From positions 1 through 10,405 of the forward strand of contig JAQVTZ010000056.1 of the NCBI GenBank assembly GCA_028699795.1: a stretch of 10,405 nt of DNA. The letters are read 5' to 3'. The stretch is from Clostridia bacterium (GTDB taxonomy: Bacteria; Bacillota; Clostridia; Christensenellales; DTU072). Positions 9,067-10,405 of this stretch are shown here, in pieces; position 1 is the stretch's first letter; every line of letters begins with the position of its first letter. The notes below the pieces were generated by a model. That model was not told the DNA's origin and made no database searches. It worked only from the letters and a program-made list of their open reading frames with translations. Position numbers and translations under genes: made by a program.

Positions 9067-9103
9067 CATTATTTACGATAGTTTTCTTTTCCGGCGGTCT
9101 ATT

Positions 9104-9805
9104 TCATTGCAAATGCGGCAAATGCGGCTTGATAACTTGGCGGGTACGGGCGATACATAACGAGTCTGGCGGCACATCTTCGGTCACCGTACTGCCTGCG
9201 GCAATATAGGCATGATCCCCGATGGAGACAGGCGCTACCAAATTGGAATTGCACCCGATAAACACCCTGTTGCCCACCGTTACGCCACGCTTTGTCTTGC
9301 CGTTGTAATTGGCAAACACGACACCGCAGCCCACATTGGTATTTTCGCCCACACTCGAATCTCCAATATAGGAAAGATGCGCGCATTTCACCCCGTTTTC
9401 CAACACAGAGTTTTTTATCTCTACAAAATCCCCCACACGGCAACCGTCTCCGATTACGGCCCCTTTCCGCAAACAGGCGAAAGGTCCTACTGTACAGTTT
9501 TTCCCTATGGTTGCCCCTATTGAAAAGGTCGACCGTATTTCGGTATTTTCTCCTACTACCGTATCTTCCAAATCGCAAAATGAATACACCACGGCGCCCC
9601 GCTTAATAACACATGATCCCTTAATAGAAACCATTGGATGTATTACCGCGCCTTCTTCTATTTCCACCGTCGACTCAATAAAAACAGATGCGGGATTTCT
9701 TATAATTACTCCCGGATAAGAATTTTTTTTATATATATCAGATTTCTCATTTTGGGTATCCTTTTTTTTGCTTTTGGGTGTCCCATAAGTGTTGCCGCGC
9801 ATCAT
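9104..9805 (-). CDS. glmU: Stand-alone GlmU C-terminal domain: glucosamine-1-phosphate N-acetyltransferase
   Basis: A 233-residue left-handed beta-helix protein of hexapeptide repeats, equal to the C-terminal half of bifunctional GlmU, which is usually about 450 residues. It should transfer acetyl from acetyl-CoA to glucosamine-1-phosphate. The known active-site residues of E. coli GlmU align at a constant offset of 220: R113, K131, H143 (catalytic, in AHLSYIGD), Y146, N157, N166-Y167 (ANYNG), K172, A203 and R220 (E. coli R333, K351, H363, Y366, N377, N386-Y387, K392, A423, R440). The helix begins near residue 32 (PGVIIRNPA). Residues 1-30 are a charged, low-complexity tail replacing the uridylyltransferase domain. 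The ATG at 9805 is preferred: it overlaps the glmM stop as ATGA and has AGGGGG eight bases upstream. An in-frame TTG at 9853 would give 249 residues; the next codon (9802) is also ATG. Confidence 0.88.
   Translation of the reverse strand: MMRGNTYGTPKSKKKDTQNEKSDIYKKNSYPGVIIRNPASVFIESTVEIEEGAVIHPMVSIKGSCVIKRGAVVYSFCDLEDTVVGENTEIRSTFSIGATIGKNCTVGPFACLRKGAVIGDGCRVGDFVEIKNSVLENGVKCAHLSYIGDSSVGENTNVGCGVVFANYNGKTKRGVTVGNRVFIGCNSNLVAPVSIGDHAYIAAGSTVTEDVPPDSLCIARTRQVIKPHLPHLQ
9109..9128 (-). repeat. Tandem 9-base repeat at the acetyltransferase C-terminus
   Basis: The last codons before the TGA contain CCGCATTTG twice in tandem (plus strand caaatgcgg at 9110-9118 and 9119-9127), encoding the terminal PHLPHL. 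The repeat is in frame (nine bases), so copy changes would only lengthen or shorten the tail after the beta-helix. It is probably of no functional weight. Confidence 0.6.
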
Positions 9806-9819
9806 TTTCGCATCCCCCT
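9802..9819 (-). promoter_or_regulatory. ATGA overlap and ribosome binding site coupling glmM to the acetyltransferase gene
   Basis: AGGGGG at 9819-9814 lies inside the last codons of glmM and eight bases before ATG 9805. That ATG shares four bases with the glmM TGA (9804-9802). Such ATGA junctions are typical of translationally coupled genes in one operon and support equal production of two consecutive enzymes of UDP-GlcNAc synthesis. Confidence 0.75.
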
Positions 9820-10405
9820 GAGGATAGTTAGTCTTGCTTGCCCTATTGCGCAATATGTTTTGTTGATGGTAGAGGCTTCCGCCATAATTCTTATTTTCGG
9901 CTCTGTTCCGCTGGGACGGACTACCAATCGAGCGCCATTTTCTGCGCGTATTTCTTCTAATTTTTCGGCGAACGCTTCTTCATTCGCCTTATATTCGGCA
10001 AGCTTTTCGTGTGTTGTTATAATATCTCCGCTTGCCTGAGGATAATCTACGATATCATCATAGAAATGAACATCTTTGGCGCATTCTGCCGCTGTCAACA
10101 TTGCCGCCGCCAACAAGCCATCACCCGTGTTTTGATATTTGCCGATAATAACATGCCCGCTTGCTTCTCCTCCTAGTTCGGCTCCCGTTTTTTTCATCTC
10201 TTCTGCAACATATTTGTCGCCCACTCTTGTACGGATAAACTGAAAACCGTGTTTCTGCGCGGCTTCCTCTACGCCGCGGTTGGACATAATTGTTCCAATT
10301 ATCTTTTTTCCGTTCCATTCGTTTCGCTCTTCTAGATATTTCGCAATAATATACACCATATGGTCGCCGTCAAGCAATTTTCCACCGCAGTACGCCAGCA
10401 CTCTG
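9802..10405 (-). CDS. glmM: Phosphoglucosamine mutase GlmM, C-terminal part (5' end outside window)
   Basis: About 200 C-terminal residues of an enzyme usually near 445 residues long, which converts glucosamine-6-phosphate to glucosamine-1-phosphate in the cytoplasm. The first complete codon is the Arg that would end the DGDADR metal-binding loop. LLDGDHM and TIMSNRG follow. GGEASGH is the sugar-binding loop (GGEQSGH in most GlmM), followed by NTGDGLLAA and then RPSGTEPKIRIM, the phosphate-binding loop near the C-terminus. The catalytic phosphoserine region lies beyond the right edge. It ends in TGA, overlapping the next gene. Other phosphohexomutases share the fold, but the GGE-x-SGH loop and the adjoining GlmU-type acetyltransferase make GlmM the best call. 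The frame remains open to the right edge; the GTG at 10401 is internal, not a start. Confidence 0.92.
   Translation of the reverse strand, partial: RVLAYCGGKLLDGDHMVYIIAKYLEERNEWNGKKIIGTIMSNRGVEEAAQKHGFQFIRTRVGDKYVAEEMKKTGAELGGEASGHVIIGKYQNTGDGLLAAAMLTAAECAKDVHFYDDIVDYPQASGDIITTHEKLAEYKANEEAFAEKLEEIRAENGARLVVRPSGTEPKIRIMAEASTINKTYCAIGQARLTILRGMRK

Noticed and set aside
9067..9103. Possible terminator after the acetyltransferase gene
   Set aside because: CCGCCGG followed by A-rich sequence gives no stable stem and no T-run on the minus strand.
9099..9578. Minus-strand open frame of 159 codons inside the acetyltransferase gene
   Set aside because: Arg/Gly/Cys-rich translation in another frame of a well-supported beta-helix gene; a typical shadow of hexapeptide repeats.
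9806..9853. Upstream TTG start extending the acetyltransferase by 16 residues
   Set aside because: It would overlap glmM by about 50 bases and has no good ribosome binding site. ATG 9805 has AGGGGG eight bases upstream and an ATGA junction.
1..10405. CRISPR array, tRNA or rRNA, insertion sequence, phage or defence genes
   Set aside because: No regularly spaced identical repeats, no tRNA-like or rRNA sequence, no transposase or integrase motifs. Every stretch except 8984-9103 is accounted for by the three genes.

Overview
The window is almost entirely coding, and all of it lies on the minus strand. Read right to left, it holds three genes: the 3' end of a phosphoglucosamine mutase gene (glmM), a stand-alone GlmU-type acetyltransferase domain gene, and a giant gene for a membrane-anchored, repeat-built surface protein. 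The giant gene starts at 8983 and runs off the left edge with no stop codon. It therefore has at least 2994 codons and covers about 86% of the window.

The organism is most likely an uncultured low-to-mid GC Bacillota (Clostridia-like). The evidence is strong AGGAG-type ribosome binding sites, TGA used as a true stop in both complete gene ends, a GlmU domain that resembles the Bacillus-type protein, and a surface protein built of InlB B-repeat (Listeria-Bacteroides repeat) domains. This is an inference from composition and family knowledge; there is no rRNA or other phylogenetic marker.

Layout: 10405-9802 is the glmM C-terminal part, cut by the right edge. 9805-9104 is the acetyltransferase, which overlaps the glmM stop in an ATGA junction and is probably translationally coupled to it. 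9103-8984 is a 120-base AT-rich intergenic region with a good sigma-A-type promoter, a small inverted repeat at the predicted transcription start and a strong ribosome binding site. 8983-1 is the giant protein: short cytoplasmic tail, one membrane helix, a bacterial Ig-like domain, InlB-type repeats, then a very long array of degenerate beta-rich repeats marked by a recurring 'GY-x-I-x-x-I-x-V-N-G' motif.

GlmM and the acetyltransferase carry out consecutive steps (GlcN-6-P to GlcN-1-P to GlcNAc-1-P) towards UDP-GlcNAc for peptidoglycan. The uridylyltransferase half of a normal GlmU is absent here and would have to be encoded elsewhere. The giant protein has its own promoter and is probably a separate unit whose product sits on the outside of the same cell envelope. 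I recognise no defence system, CRISPR array, mobile element or RNA gene. Many plus-strand open frames opposite the giant gene are antisense shadows.
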